Positions 27,086-36,723 of a stretch of DNA of 64,000 nt are shown here, one piece after another; the first letter of the stretch is position 1; each line of letters begins with the position of its first letter. This DNA is from Azonexus sp. Lineage in GTDB: Bacteria > Pseudomonadota > Gammaproteobacteria > Burkholderiales > Rhodocyclaceae. The stretch lies in contig JAISPT010000007.1 in NCBI GenBank assembly GCA_031274715.1, positions 28,423 to 92,422 on the forward strand, read 5' to 3'. A program made the translations under genes and the position numbers. Below the pieces are notes generated by a model that did not search any database, had not been told where the DNA came from, and saw only the letters and a list, made by a program, of their open reading frames with translations.

Positions 27086-30000
27086 ATGAATCCATCGCGC
27101 ATTTACATCGAGCGGCCAGTGGCGACCTCGCTGCTGATGGTCGCGATTCTGCTCGTCGGTATCGTGGCTTACCGCTTGCTGCCGATTTCGGCGCTGCCCC
27201 AGGTCGATTACCCGACGATTCAAGTTGTCACGTTGTATCCGGGGGCCAGCCCGGAGGTCATGGCCTCCTCGGTGACCGGCCCGCTCGAACGTCAATTCGG
27301 CCAGATGCCGGGCCTCAACGAGATGAGTTCGACGAGTTCCGGCGGCGCCTCGGTCATCACGCTGCAGTTCAACCTCGAATTGCCGCTCGATGTCGCCGAA
27401 CAGGAAGTGCAGGCGGCGATCAACGCGGCCGGTTCCTTGCTACCGACCGATCTGCCGAATCCGCCGATCTACAACAAGGTGAATCCGGCCGATACGCCGG
27501 TGCTGACGCTGGCGGTGACATCCGACACGCTGCCTTTGCCCAAGGTGCAGGATCTGGTCGATACCCGGCTGGCGCAGAAGATTTCGCAGCTTCCCGGCGT
27601 CGGTTTGGTCAGCCTGTCGGGCGGCCAGCGTCCGGCCGTGCGGATTCGCGCCAACCCACAGGCGCTGGCCGCGCGCGGCTTGTCGATCGACGATTTGCGC
27701 ACCGCCATCGGCAACGCCAACGTCAGCCAGGCCAAGGGCAGTTTCGACGGCCCCGAACGCGCTTCCACCATCGACGCCAACGATCAACTGCGTTCCGCCG
27801 CCGAATACCGCGACTTGATCATCGCCTACGCCAACGGTTCGCCGCTGCGCCTGTCCGACATCGCCGAGATCGTCGACGACGCCGAGAACAACCGGCTCGC
27901 CGCCTGGGCCAACACCGAGCCGGGCATCATCGTCAACATCCAACGCCAGCCCGGCGCCAATGTGATCGAGGTGGTCGACCGCATCAAGCAATTGCTGCCG
28001 CAATTGCAGGCATCGCTGCCCGGCGCGCTCAAGGTATCGATCATGACCGACCGTACGGTGACCATCCGCGCCTCGGTCAAGGATGTGCAGTTCGAACTGA
28101 TACTCGCCGTCGCGCTGGTCGTCATGGTGATCTTCCTTTTCCTGCGCAACCTGTCGGCCACCGTCATCCCGAGCGTCGCGGTGCCGCTGTCGCTGGTCGG
28201 CACGTTCGGCGTGATGTATCTCGCCGATTTTTCGATCAACAACCTGACGCTGATGGCGCTGACCATCGCCACCGGCTTCGTCGTCGACGATGCGATCGTG
28301 ATGATCGAGAACATCGCGCGTTACATCGAGGAAGGCGAATCGCCGATGGTGGCCGCCCTGAAGGGCTCGGCGCAGATCGGCTTCACCATCATCTCGCTGA
28401 CCTTTTCGCTGATCGCCGTGCTGATCCCGCTGCTCTTCATGGGGGATGTGGTGGGGCGGCTGTTCCGCGAGTTCGCCATTACCCTGGCGGTGTCCATCCT
28501 GATTTCCGCCGTCGTGTCACTAACCTTGACGCCGATGATGTGCGCGCGGCTGCTAAGGCATGTGCCGGAAGCGCAGCAAGGCCGCTTCTATCATGCGGCC
28601 GGACAGTTCTTCGAGCGCATGATCGCCGGCTATGGCCGTCTGCTGACCTGGGTGCTCGACCGCCAGGGCCTGACGCTAGCGGTGGCGGTCGGCACGCTGG
28701 TGCTGACCGCGCTGCTTTACCTCGTCGTGCCGAAAGGCTTCTTCCCGGTGCAGGATACTGGCGTTATCCAGGGCATTACCGAAGCGCAACAGACCGTGTC
28801 CTTCGCCGCCATGGCCGAGCGCCAGCGCGACCTGGCCGCGGTGGTGCTGCAAGAGCTGGCAGTGGTCAGCGTGTCGTCCTTCATCGGCATCGACGGCACC
28901 AATGCCACGATGAACAGTGGCCGCATGCTGATCAACCTCAAGCCCAAGGCCGAGCGCGACGGCGATGCTGCCGAGATTGCCCGGCGCATTCAGCGGCGCG
29001 TCGCCGGCATACCCGGCATCACCCTCTACATGCAGCCGGTGCAGGACCTCGGCATTGAAGACCGGATCAGCCGCACGCAATACCAGTTCACGCTCGAAGA
29101 CGCCGATTTCAATCTGCTCGCCGAATGGGTGCCGAAGCTCGTCGAGCGGCTCAAGCATGAACCGCATCTGGCCGACGTCGCCAGCGATCTCCAGGTGCAC
29201 GGCTTGCAAGTGATGGTCGAGATCGACCGCGAAGCCGCCGGGCGGCTGGGCATTACCGTGGCGCAGATCAATAACGCGCTGTACAGCGCCTTCGGCCAGC
29301 GGCTGGTGTCGACCATCTTTACGCAGGCCAACCAGTACCGCGTCGTACTCGAAGTCGAGCCGCAGTTCGCGCAGGGGCCGGAGGCGCTTGGACAGATTCA
29401 CGTCGCTACCGCCAGCGGGGCGCAGGTGCCGTTGTCGTCGGTGGTGTCCGTCGTCGAACAGCCGGGCACGCTGGCGATCAATCACCTTGGCCAATTTCCG
29501 GCGGCGACGATCTCGTTCAACCTGGCGCCCGGTGCCTCGCTCGGCGAGGCAGTGAAAGCGATCCGCGCGGCGGAAGCCGAACTCGGCCTGCCGGCCAGCA
29601 TCGGCACGCATTTCGCGGGCGCCGCCAGCGCTTTCGAGGCTTCGCTTTCCAACACGCTGTGGCTGATTCTGGCGGCGATAGTGACGATGTACATCGTGCT
29701 CGGCGTGCTCTATGAAAGCTTCATCCATCCGGTGACGATCCTGTCGACGCTGCCCTCCGCCGCCATCGGCGCGCTGCTGGCGCTGCTCCTGTCGCAAAAC
29801 GATCTCGACATCATCGCCATCATCGGCGTCATTTTGCTGATCGGCATCGTCAAGAAAAACGCCATCATGATGATCGACTTCGCGCTCGAAGCCGAACGCA
29901 AGGAAGGCATGGCGCCGCGCGAGGCGATTTATCAGGCCTGCCTGCTGCGCTTCAGGCCGATCCTGATGACAACGATGGCGGCGCTGCTCGGCGCGCTGCC

Positions 30001-30190
30001 GCTGATGCTCGGCGGCGGCGTCGGCTCCGAACTGCGCCATCCGCTCGGCGTGACGATGGTTGGCGGCCTGATGGTGAGCCAGGTGCTGACGCTGTTTACC
30101 ACGCCGGTCATTTATCTTGCCTTCGATCGCCTGGGGCGGCGGCTGCGCGGCGTGGCCGACGAAGCGGGCGAAAAGGCTACTCCGGCATGA
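27086..30190 (+). CDS. mdtB: RND multidrug efflux transporter MdtB
   Basis: Encodes 1034 residues, normal for an RND pump. It opens IYIERPVATSLLMVAILL and shows two repeated six-helix units and two large periplasmic loops. The proton-relay aspartates are in helix 4 (TGFVVDDAIVMIENIARY). MdtB works in a heterotrimer with MdtC to export bile salts, novobiocin and other amphipathic compounds, driven by proton flux. The end, TCCGGCATGA, carries one copy of a 10-bp repeat that recurs at the mdtC start. Confidence 0.93.
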   Translation: MNPSRIYIERPVATSLLMVAILLVGIVAYRLLPISALPQVDYPTIQVVTLYPGASPEVMASSVTGPLERQFGQMPGLNEMSSTSSGGASVITLQFNLELPLDVAEQEVQAAINAAGSLLPTDLPNPPIYNKVNPADTPVLTLAVTSDTLPLPKVQDLVDTRLAQKISQLPGVGLVSLSGGQRPAVRIRANPQALAARGLSIDDLRTAIGNANVSQAKGSFDGPERASTIDANDQLRSAAEYRDLIIAYANGSPLRLSDIAEIVDDAENNRLAAWANTEPGIIVNIQRQPGANVIEVVDRIKQLLPQLQASLPGALKVSIMTDRTVTIRASVKDVQFELILAVALVVMVIFLFLRNLSATVIPSVAVPLSLVGTFGVMYLADFSINNLTLMALTIATGFVVDDAIVMIENIARYIEEGESPMVAALKGSAQIGFTIISLTFSLIAVLIPLLFMGDVVGRLFREFAITLAVSILISAVVSLTLTPMMCARLLRHVPEAQQGRFYHAAGQFFERMIAGYGRLLTWVLDRQGLTLAVAVGTLVLTALLYLVVPKGFFPVQDTGVIQGITEAQQTVSFAAMAERQRDLAAVVLQELAVVSVSSFIGIDGTNATMNSGRMLINLKPKAERDGDAAEIARRIQRRVAGIPGITLYMQPVQDLGIEDRISRTQYQFTLEDADFNLLAEWVPKLVERLKHEPHLADVASDLQVHGLQVMVEIDREAAGRLGITVAQINNALYSAFGQRLVSTIFTQANQYRVVLEVEPQFAQGPEALGQIHVATASGAQVPLSSVVSVVEQPGTLAINHLGQFPAATISFNLAPGASLGEAVKAIRAAEAELGLPASIGTHFAGAASAFEASLSNTLWLILAAIVTMYIVLGVLYESFIHPVTILSTLPSAAIGALLALLLSQNDLDIIAIIGVILLIGIVKKNAIMMIDFALEAERKEGMAPREAIYQACLLRFRPILMTTMAALLGALPLMLGGGVGSELRHPLGVTMVGGLMVSQVLTLFTTPVIYLAFDRLGRRLRGVADEAGEKATPA

Positions 30191-30359
30191 CCCCGGATTT
30201 TCCATTGGCAGCCGACCTTGCCCTCTCCCCCAGCCCCTCTCCCATAAATGGGAGAGGGGAGCAAAAGCCCCTCTCCCGCTTGCGGGAGAGGGGTTGGGGA
30301 GAGGGCAGCGGTGCTGGTAAGGGGCCAAAACCCCTGGCGCGGCCAAGTCAAACGGGCAA
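30191..30359. mobile_element. palindromic insert between mdtB and mdtC with 10-bp duplication
   Basis: TCCGGCATGA occurs at 30181-30190 (end of mdtB) and again at 30360-30369 (start of mdtC). Removing one copy and the 169 bases between rebuilds an ATGA overlap of mdtB stop and mdtC start. The inserted DNA contains two hairpins, 30234-30259 and 30268-30293, of the type CCCCTCTCCC...GGGAGAGGGG, enclosed by a wider CCCTCTCCCC / GGGGAGAGGG pair (about 30221-30306). It is best read as a small non-autonomous repeat element that inserted with target duplication. Confidence 0.75.
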
Positions 30360-30365
30360 TCCGGC

Positions 30366-33300
30366 ATGAACTTCTCCGCGTTCTTCATCGACCGTCCGGT
30401 GGCGACCACGCTGCTGACGCTCGGCGTGGCGCTGGCGGGTTTTCTCGGCTTTGCGCTGCTGCCGGTGTCGCCTTTGCCGCAGGTCGATTTTCCGACCATT
30501 TCGGTTTCCGCTTCGTTACCCGGCGCCAGCCCCGAAACGATGGCGGCGACGGTGGCCACGCCCCTCGAAAGGGCGCTCGGCCGCATTGCCGGTATTACCG
30601 AGATGACGTCGTCGAGTTCGCTCGGCAATACGCGCATCACGGTTCAGTTCGATCTGAGTCGCGACATCGACGGCGCCGCGCGCGATGTGCAGGCTGCGCT
30701 CAATGCGGCGCGTAGCCTGCTGCCGACGAGCTTGCCGAGCAATCCGACCTACCGCAAAGTGAATCCGGCCGACGCGCCGATCATGATCCTGACGCTGACC
30801 TCGGCGACGATGACGCAGGGCCAGCTGTACGACGTGGCTTCGACCATCCTGGCGCAGAAGCTTTCGCAGGTGCGGGGCATCGGGCAGGTCAACGTGGGCG
30901 GCAGTTCGCTGCCGGCGGTGCGCGTCGAACTCGACCCGGTGGCGCTGACGCACGCCGGTGTGTCGCTGGAGGATGTGCGCACCGCCATCGTGACGACCAA
31001 TACCAACCGTCCCAAGGGCCTGGTGGAAAACAACGTGCGCCACTGGCAGATCCAGGCCAACGACCAGGCACGCACGGCCAAGGAATACATGCCGCTGATC
31101 GTTTCGTGGCAAAACGGCGCGCCGGTGCGGCTTGGCGACGTCGCCAACGTCATTGATTCGGTGCAGGACGTGCGCAACGCCGGCATAGTTAACGGACAGC
31201 CTTCGGTGGTGCTGATTCTGAGCCGCCAGCCGGGGGCCAACATCATTGCCACGGTCGACCGCGTCAAGGACTTGCTGCCGCAGTTGCGCGCCTCGATTCC
31301 GGCGGCGGTCGACCTCAATGTCGCGCTGGACCGCACGACCACTATCCGCGCCTCGCTGCGCGATGTGGAATTGACGCTGACGATCTCTATCGCGCTGGTC
31401 ATCCTGGTGGTCTTCCTGTTCCTGCGCAACGGCCGCGCCACGCTGATCCCGAGCGTGGCGGTGCCGGTTTCGCTGGTTGGCACCTTCGGCGTCATGTATC
31501 TGGCCGGTTTTTCGCTCAATAACCTGTCGCTGATGGCGTTGACCATCGCCACCGGCTTTGTCGTCGACGACGCGATCGTCGTGCTGGAAAACATCTCGCG
31601 CCATCTCGAGGCCGGCATGACGCCGCGCGAGGCGGCGCTGCGCGGCGCGCGCGAGGTCGGCTTCACGGTGTTGTCGATCAGCCTTTCGCTGATCGCCGTG
31701 TTCATTCCGATCATGGCCATGGGCGGCATCGTCGGCCGGCTTTTTCGCGAATTTGCGTTCACGCTGTCGGTGGCGATCCTCGTTTCGCTGGTGGTCTCGC
31801 TGACGACCACACCGGCGATGTGCGCACGCTTACTGAAAGCGCGGCGCCAAGGTGGGCAGGGCGATGTCGATGGGCCTGAAGGCAAGCGCGCCGAAGGCCG
31901 CATTTCGCGCGCCGTCGGCCGTTTCCTGGAGCGCTTGGCGGCCGGCTATGGCCGCACGCTGGCCGTGGCCTTGCGCCACCCACGCAGCGTCATGCTGATC
32001 CTGCTGGCCACGATCGGACTCAACGTGTGGCTCTACATCATCGTGCCGAAAGGTTTTTTCCCGCAGCAGGATACCGGCCGCATGACCGGCTTCGTGCAAG
32101 CCGACCAGGCGATTTCCTTCCAGGCGATGCGGCAGAAAATGGTGGCCTTGGTCGATATCGTGCAGCGCGACCCGGCGGTTGATACCGTGACCGCCTACAC
32201 CGGCGGTGGCCAGCGTAACAGCGGCTTCATGTTCGTCGGCCTCAAGCCGCGCAGCGAGCGCAAGGAAAGCGCCGACGCGGTGATCAACCGCTTGCGCGAC
32301 AAAACGGCGATCATTCCCGGTGCGCAGCTTTTTCTGCAATCGGTGCAGGACATTCGCGTCGGCGGCCGCCAGGCCAATGCGCAGTACCAGTACACCTTGC
32401 AGGCCGATGATCTGGCTGCGTTGCGCGAGTGGGAACCGAAAATCCGCGCGGCGCTGGCGCAACTGCCGGAACTGCAAGACGTCAATACCGACCAGCAGGA
32501 AGGCGGGTTGCAAACCACGTTGGAAATCGACCGCGACACCGCCTACCGGCTCGGCTTGAATGCGAGCCAGGTGGATTCCATCCTCAACGACGCCTTCGGC
32601 CAGCGCCAGGTATCGACCATCTACAATCCGCTCAACCAGTACCGCGTCGTCATGGAACTGGCGCCGCGTTACCTGCAAAGCCCGGATTCACTGCGCAATA
32701 TCTACCTCATCGCGGCGGGCGGGCTGGCCGTACCGCTGGCCGCCATCGCCAAGTGGGCACCGGACAAGACGCCGCTGGCGGTCAATCACCAAGGCCAGTT
32801 CGTCGCTACCACGATCTCGTTCAATCTCGCGGCCAAAGTCTCGCTGTCGGAGGCAACCCAGGCCATCGCCGACGCGATGGCGCGCATCGGCGTACCAACC
32901 TCGGTGCAGGGCAGTTTTCAGGGGACGGCCAAGGTCTTCCAGCAATCGCTGGCGAGCCAGCCGATTCTGATTCTCACCGCGCTCATCGCGGTGTACATCG
33001 TGCTCGGCATCCTTTACGAAAGCCTGATCCACCCGATCACGATTCTTTCCACGCTGCCGTCGGCCGGCGTCGGCGCGCTATTGGCGCTGATGCTGTTCAA
33101 CACCGAATTCTCGATCATCGCGCTGATTGCCGTGCTGCTGCTGATCGGCATTGTCAAAAAGAACGCGATCATGATGATCGACTTCGCGTTGGTCGCCGAG
33201 CGCGAGCAGAAACTCAGCAGCTACGATGCCATCTACCGCGCCGCCGTGCTGCGCTTCCGCCCAATCATGATGACCACGATGGCCGCGCTGTTCGGTGCCG

Positions 33301-33506
33301 TGCCGCTCGCTATCGGCCATGGCGAGGGTTCCGAGATGCGCCAGCCGCTCGGTATCGCCATCGTCGGGGGCTTGCTGATCAGCCAGTTGCTGACCCTCTA
33401 CACGACGCCCGTCGTTTATCTCTACCTCGACCGCCTGCGTTTGTGGAACGAGCGCCGCCGCGCCGCTGTGCGCCACCCCGAACCCCAGCCCAACGCCGTG
33501 CCTTGA
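30366..33506 (+). CDS. mdtC: RND multidrug efflux transporter MdtC
   Basis: Encodes 1046 residues; it opens FFIDRPVATTLLTLGVAL and has the same two-repeat RND plan as mdtB. The helix-4 motif TGFVVDDAIVVLENISRH carries the paired aspartates. It forms the functional MdtB2C trimer. The likely ancestral ATGA coupling to mdtB has been broken by the repeat insertion just upstream, so the ribosome must now re-initiate or use a fresh site. The outer-membrane channel gene follows 8 bases later. Confidence 0.93.
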   Translation: MNFSAFFIDRPVATTLLTLGVALAGFLGFALLPVSPLPQVDFPTISVSASLPGASPETMAATVATPLERALGRIAGITEMTSSSSLGNTRITVQFDLSRDIDGAARDVQAALNAARSLLPTSLPSNPTYRKVNPADAPIMILTLTSATMTQGQLYDVASTILAQKLSQVRGIGQVNVGGSSLPAVRVELDPVALTHAGVSLEDVRTAIVTTNTNRPKGLVENNVRHWQIQANDQARTAKEYMPLIVSWQNGAPVRLGDVANVIDSVQDVRNAGIVNGQPSVVLILSRQPGANIIATVDRVKDLLPQLRASIPAAVDLNVALDRTTTIRASLRDVELTLTISIALVILVVFLFLRNGRATLIPSVAVPVSLVGTFGVMYLAGFSLNNLSLMALTIATGFVVDDAIVVLENISRHLEAGMTPREAALRGAREVGFTVLSISLSLIAVFIPIMAMGGIVGRLFREFAFTLSVAILVSLVVSLTTTPAMCARLLKARRQGGQGDVDGPEGKRAEGRISRAVGRFLERLAAGYGRTLAVALRHPRSVMLILLATIGLNVWLYIIVPKGFFPQQDTGRMTGFVQADQAISFQAMRQKMVALVDIVQRDPAVDTVTAYTGGGQRNSGFMFVGLKPRSERKESADAVINRLRDKTAIIPGAQLFLQSVQDIRVGGRQANAQYQYTLQADDLAALREWEPKIRAALAQLPELQDVNTDQQEGGLQTTLEIDRDTAYRLGLNASQVDSILNDAFGQRQVSTIYNPLNQYRVVMELAPRYLQSPDSLRNIYLIAAGGLAVPLAAIAKWAPDKTPLAVNHQGQFVATTISFNLAAKVSLSEATQAIADAMARIGVPTSVQGSFQGTAKVFQQSLASQPILILTALIAVYIVLGILYESLIHPITILSTLPSAGVGALLALMLFNTEFSIIALIAVLLLIGIVKKNAIMMIDFALVAEREQKLSSYDAIYRAAVLRFRPIMMTTMAALFGAVPLAIGHGEGSEMRQPLGIAIVGGLLISQLLTLYTTPVVYLYLDRLRLWNERRRAAVRHPEPQPNAVP

Positions 33507-33514
33507 GTTGCCTT

Positions 33515-34966
33515 ATGAAAACTGCGCCTATCAACCCGCCAAACGATTCCTGTCGGCCGCCGTGGCGACGCCGGCTGGTTCCGCTCGCCTGCGCCGCCGT
33601 ACTGCTCTCCGCCTGCGCGGTCGGTCCCGACTACGTCAAACCGGATGCTCCGGTGCCGCAAGATTACAAAGAGGCCAAGGGCTGGCAACCCGCCACGCCG
33701 CAGGACGATATCCCGCGCGGCGACTGGTGGGCGGTGTTCGGCGACGTTACGCTCGACGCGCTGATGCACCAGGTCGACATCAACAACTACAACATCCAGG
33801 CCGCCGAAGCGCTTTACCGTCAGGCACACGAACTCACCGCCCAGGCCGGCGCCGCGCTGTATCCGACGGTGGGGGCCAGCGTTTCCAAAATCCGTGCGCA
33901 GGGGACGCAAAGCACCACGTTGACCGGTAACTTGCAGGACAACTACAGCGCCCTGCTGTCCGCCGCGTGGGAATTGGATTTGTGGGGTGGTTTGCGCCGC
34001 GGCCGCGAAGCCGCCAGCGCGGCGGAGCAGGCCAGCATGGCAGATCTCGAATCGGCCCGGCTTTCGGCGCGCGCCCAGCTGGCGACGAGTTACTTCCAGT
34101 TGCGCGTGCTCGATGCCCAGCAGGCCTTGCTCCGCGATACCGTGCAGGCCTATGAGCGGGCCCTGCAAATCACCCGCAACCAGCTCGCCAGCGGTGTCGT
34201 GACGCCAGCCGACGTCGCCCAGGCCGAAAGCCAGCTCGAAACAGCACGCACCAGCCTGCTCGATACCGGCCTGTCGCGCGCCCAGACCGAACACGCCATC
34301 GCGCTGCTCGTCGGCAAGGCGCCGGCCGATTTTGCTCTGGAAGTTGGCGCGCTGACCGGCGCGGTGCCGGAAGTTCCCGCCGGCGTGCCTTCCGCACTAC
34401 TGCAACGCCGGCCCGACATCGCCGCCGCCGAGCGCCGCATGGCCGCAGCCAATGCGCAGATCGGCGTGGCTGTCGCCGCCTTTTACCCGAGTCTGACGCT
34501 GTCGGCACAGGGTGGCTACCAATCGCGCACCTACGCCGACTGGTTCACGCTGCCGAACCGCATCTGGTCGGTCGGCCCGCAACTTGCCGCCACCTTGTTC
34601 GATGGTGGTGCGCGCAGCGCCGCCAAGCACGGCGCCGAGGCGGCCTACGACGTCGAAGTCGCCACCTATCGCCAGACTGTGCTCACTGCCTTCCAGGAGG
34701 TCGAGGACAACCTCATCGCGTTGCGCCTGCTCGCGCAGCAACAGCAAACCCAAGAGGCCGCCCGCAATGCGGCAATCACGTCGCTGACCATCGTCAGTAA
34801 CCAGTACCGTGCCGGTACCGTGACCTACCTCAATGTCGTGCAAGCGCAAACCACGCTGCTCACCGCCGAAAACAACCTGCTCAACATCCGCAACCGCCGC
34901 TTGGCGGCGAGCGTGGGTCTGGTCAAGGCACTGGGAGGCGGTTGGGAGATGCCGGAGCCGTCATGA
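33515..34966 (+). CDS. outer-membrane efflux channel, NodT/OprM family lipoprotein
   Basis: Encodes 483 residues from the ATG at 33515. The lipobox LLSACAVGPDY matches OprM/NodT lipoproteins and is followed by the family opening YVKPDAPVP. Two outer-membrane efflux repeats follow, each with long helical hairpins (QLASGVVTPADVAQAESQLETA; QYRAGTVTYLNVVQAQTTLL). It completes the tripartite pump with MdtABC. Its last 44 bases overlap the end of the convergent GGDEF gene. Confidence 0.92.
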   Translation: MKTAPINPPNDSCRPPWRRRLVPLACAAVLLSACAVGPDYVKPDAPVPQDYKEAKGWQPATPQDDIPRGDWWAVFGDVTLDALMHQVDINNYNIQAAEALYRQAHELTAQAGAALYPTVGASVSKIRAQGTQSTTLTGNLQDNYSALLSAAWELDLWGGLRRGREAASAAEQASMADLESARLSARAQLATSYFQLRVLDAQQALLRDTVQAYERALQITRNQLASGVVTPADVAQAESQLETARTSLLDTGLSRAQTEHAIALLVGKAPADFALEVGALTGAVPEVPAGVPSALLQRRPDIAAAERRMAAANAQIGVAVAAFYPSLTLSAQGGYQSRTYADWFTLPNRIWSVGPQLAATLFDGGARSAAKHGAEAAYDVEVATYRQTVLTAFQEVEDNLIALRLLAQQQQTQEAARNAAITSLTIVSNQYRAGTVTYLNVVQAQTTLLTAENNLLNIRNRRLAASVGLVKALGGGWEMPEPS

Positions 34967-35909
34967 TACCGGCCTCGTACTGGCAGTAGCGGCCCGGCCC
35001 GGCGTTCTTGGCGCGATACATGGCCTGGTCGGCGTGGCGCAGCAAGGTTTCGGCATCCGCATGGTCGGTGGGGAAGACCGTCATGCCAATGCTGGCCGAA
35101 ATGACAGCGGTGCACGCGTCACCGATCGGCTGCTGGACGCTGGCTAGGATGCGCTCGAGCACGCCGTTAACATTGACCACGGTATTGGGTGTGGCGAGGA
35201 GCAGGGCGAATTCGTCGCCGCCCAGGCGGGCGACGGTGTCGCCTTTGCGCAGCGCCTTTTCAAGGCGGCGGGCGACTTCGACCAGGACCCGGTCGCCGGT
35301 ATGGTGGCCTTGGACGTCGTTGATTGCCTTGAAGCCGTCGATATCCATATAGCAGACCGCGACCGACCGGGCGGAACGTTCCGCCCAGGCCAGCATCTGC
35401 CGCAGACGATCCATCAGCATCCGTCGATTGGGCAGGCCGGTCAGTGCGTCGAAGTAGGCCAGCCGTTCGAGTTCGCGCTGCTGCACCTTGAGCGGCATGA
35501 TGTCGGTAAAGATCCCGATGTAGGAAATGGTGCGGCCATCGCTGCCATGTACCGCGCTGATCGTCAGCAGTTCGACAACGCTGCGGCCGTCCTTGCGCCG
35601 GTTGGTGATTTCGCCCCGCCATACGCCATTCGCCAGCAGCGCCCGCCACAGGGCGGCATAAAAATTGGCATCATGGGTGCCGGATTGCAGGAAGCGCGGG
35701 TTCCTGCCGAGGACTTCGTCACGCGAATAGCCGGTGATCGTGCAGAAGGCGTTATTGACTTCGACGATCTGGCCCTGCCGGTCGGTGATGATGATCCCAT
35801 CGTGGACATGGATGAACACGCCCATGACCAGCTCGGCCCACGACAGATCGCGCTCCATTTCGTGAATTCCCGGAGCAATGGTCATGCTTGAACGCGGGTT
35901 GTTGAGCAT
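34923..35909 (-). CDS. PAS-GGDEF diguanylate cyclase
   Basis: Encodes 328 residues. A PAS domain occupies about 28-145 (GIIITDRQGQIVEVNNAFCTITGYS) and a GGDEF domain about 165-315. The catalytic motif is intact (ARLGGDEFALLL), so it should synthesise cyclic di-GMP. There is no membrane segment, so it is a cytoplasmic sensor. ATGs at codon 1 and codon 9 are both possible starts. It is convergent with the efflux operon and overlaps it by 44 bases; no functional link is apparent. Confidence 0.88.
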   Translation of the reverse strand: MLNNPRSSMTIAPGIHEMERDLSWAELVMGVFIHVHDGIIITDRQGQIVEVNNAFCTITGYSRDEVLGRNPRFLQSGTHDANFYAALWRALLANGVWRGEITNRRKDGRSVVELLTISAVHGSDGRTISYIGIFTDIMPLKVQQRELERLAYFDALTGLPNRRMLMDRLRQMLAWAERSARSVAVCYMDIDGFKAINDVQGHHTGDRVLVEVARRLEKALRKGDTVARLGGDEFALLLATPNTVVNVNGVLERILASVQQPIGDACTAVISASIGMTVFPTDHADAETLLRHADQAMYRAKNAGPGRYCQYEAGIMTAPASPNRLPVP

Positions 35910-36033
35910 GCGAAATCAGAATACTGTGATTGTTTTTTCAGCTATTTTTCATACATCAAGGAACTTCTTGCACAATCAATAATCATCCAGACAACAGGGC
36001 CAAATGGAGAAAAGGGTATCGGTGAAGCGAACC

Positions 36034-36258
36034 CTAAAATATGTCTTTCGGTGCCTCGAAGCGTTCCGGATAAAGAATTTCTTCCTCGCTGATCGCGTGT
36101 CGTCCGATGGCCTTGACCAGTTTCTCCGCCAGTTCGGCCGATGCCCGATCGACGCGGTTCTCCACCGCCGAGATATGGGCTTGAGTGACGCCGACTAGGC
36201 TAGCGAGTTCACGCTGAGTCAATTTACCCCTTTTTCTAGCAGCTCGAAGTGGGTTCAT
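36034..36258 (-). CDS. small XRE-family regulator
   Basis: Encodes 74 residues from the ATG at 36258; an ATG at 36279 or a TTG at 36291 would add up to 11 residues. Nearly the whole protein is one Cro/cI-type helix-turn-helix (LTQRELASLVGVTQAHISAVENR). It is divergent from a second XRE gene, and the two share an AT-rich control region containing inverted repeats, as in phage-like or toxin-antitoxin switches. No toxin gene is attached. Confidence 0.7.
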   Translation of the reverse strand: MNPLRAARKRGKLTQRELASLVGVTQAHISAVENRVDRASAELAEKLVKAIGRHAISEEEILYPERFEAPKDIF

Positions 36259-36276
36259 CGATGACACCAATATATG

Positions 36277-36359
36277 CATTTGTTTTTGCAAATGATAGGT
36301 TTCTGTTATCGATGTGTCAATAGCCGTAATCTATTTCCGGTTTATAGGTTTTGCCTATA
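36277..36359. promoter_or_regulatory. divergent operator region between two XRE genes
   Basis: Two operator-like inverted repeats are visible: CATTTG-N6-CAAATG at 36277-36294, at the edge of the minus-strand gene, and TATAGG-N5-CCTATA at 36343-36359, 10 bases before the plus-strand ATG. The region is markedly AT-rich. Binding by one or both XRE proteins is inferred from position and symmetry. Confidence 0.55.
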
Positions 36360-36369
36360 TTTTTGCGCA

Positions 36370-36723
36370 ATGAAAATTGGCCATCGAATCAAGGCATCGC
36401 GCGAAAGCAAGGGCATCAGCCAAGGAGAATTGGCGCGACGCCTGGGAGTTTCTCAGCCCAGCGTTTCCGATTGGGAGAACAGTAAATCCGAACCCAGCGT
36501 CGACAACCTGCGCGCCTTGGCGGTTGAGCTCGATGTCTGGTTCGAATGGCTGGCTACCGGCCGGGGCTCGCGGGCGTATACGACCCATGTCCAGGAAGTG
36601 CCGCAGGAGTATCGCGTCCAACCCGATCCTCCAGATGACGAGCGCGATTTACGGGCCATCTACCGCCGCCTGGAGCCGGGGCGCAAAGCGGCGTTGCTCG
36701 ATTTTCTCAAGCGTTGGGGTTGA
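36370..36723 (+). CDS. XRE-family regulator with C-terminal extension
   Basis: Encodes 117 residues from the ATG at 36370. The N-terminal helix-turn-helix is clear (SQGELARRLGVSQPSVSDWEN), followed by a linker and a C-terminal helical segment (RAIYRRLEPGRKAALLDFLKRW). The TATAGG/CCTATA palindrome lies directly before the start, consistent with autorepression. The final 17 bases overlap the ydcF-like gene on the other strand. Confidence 0.78.
   Translation: MKIGHRIKASRESKGISQGELARRLGVSQPSVSDWENSKSEPSVDNLRALAVELDVWFEWLATGRGSRAYTTHVQEVPQEYRVQPDPPDDERDLRAIYRRLEPGRKAALLDFLKRWG

Noticed and set aside
30187..30369. 60-codon frame joining the mdtB stop and mdtC start by ATGA at both ends
   Set aside because: Both ATGA junctions come from the duplicated TCCGGCATGA. 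The peptide between is translated repeat hairpin, so a real gene is unlikely.
28676..30640. 654-codon open frame antisense to mdtB and the mdtC start
   Set aside because: It is a shadow of GC-rich codon use in the RND genes. The product is His/Arg/Gln-rich low-complexity sequence with no family motif.
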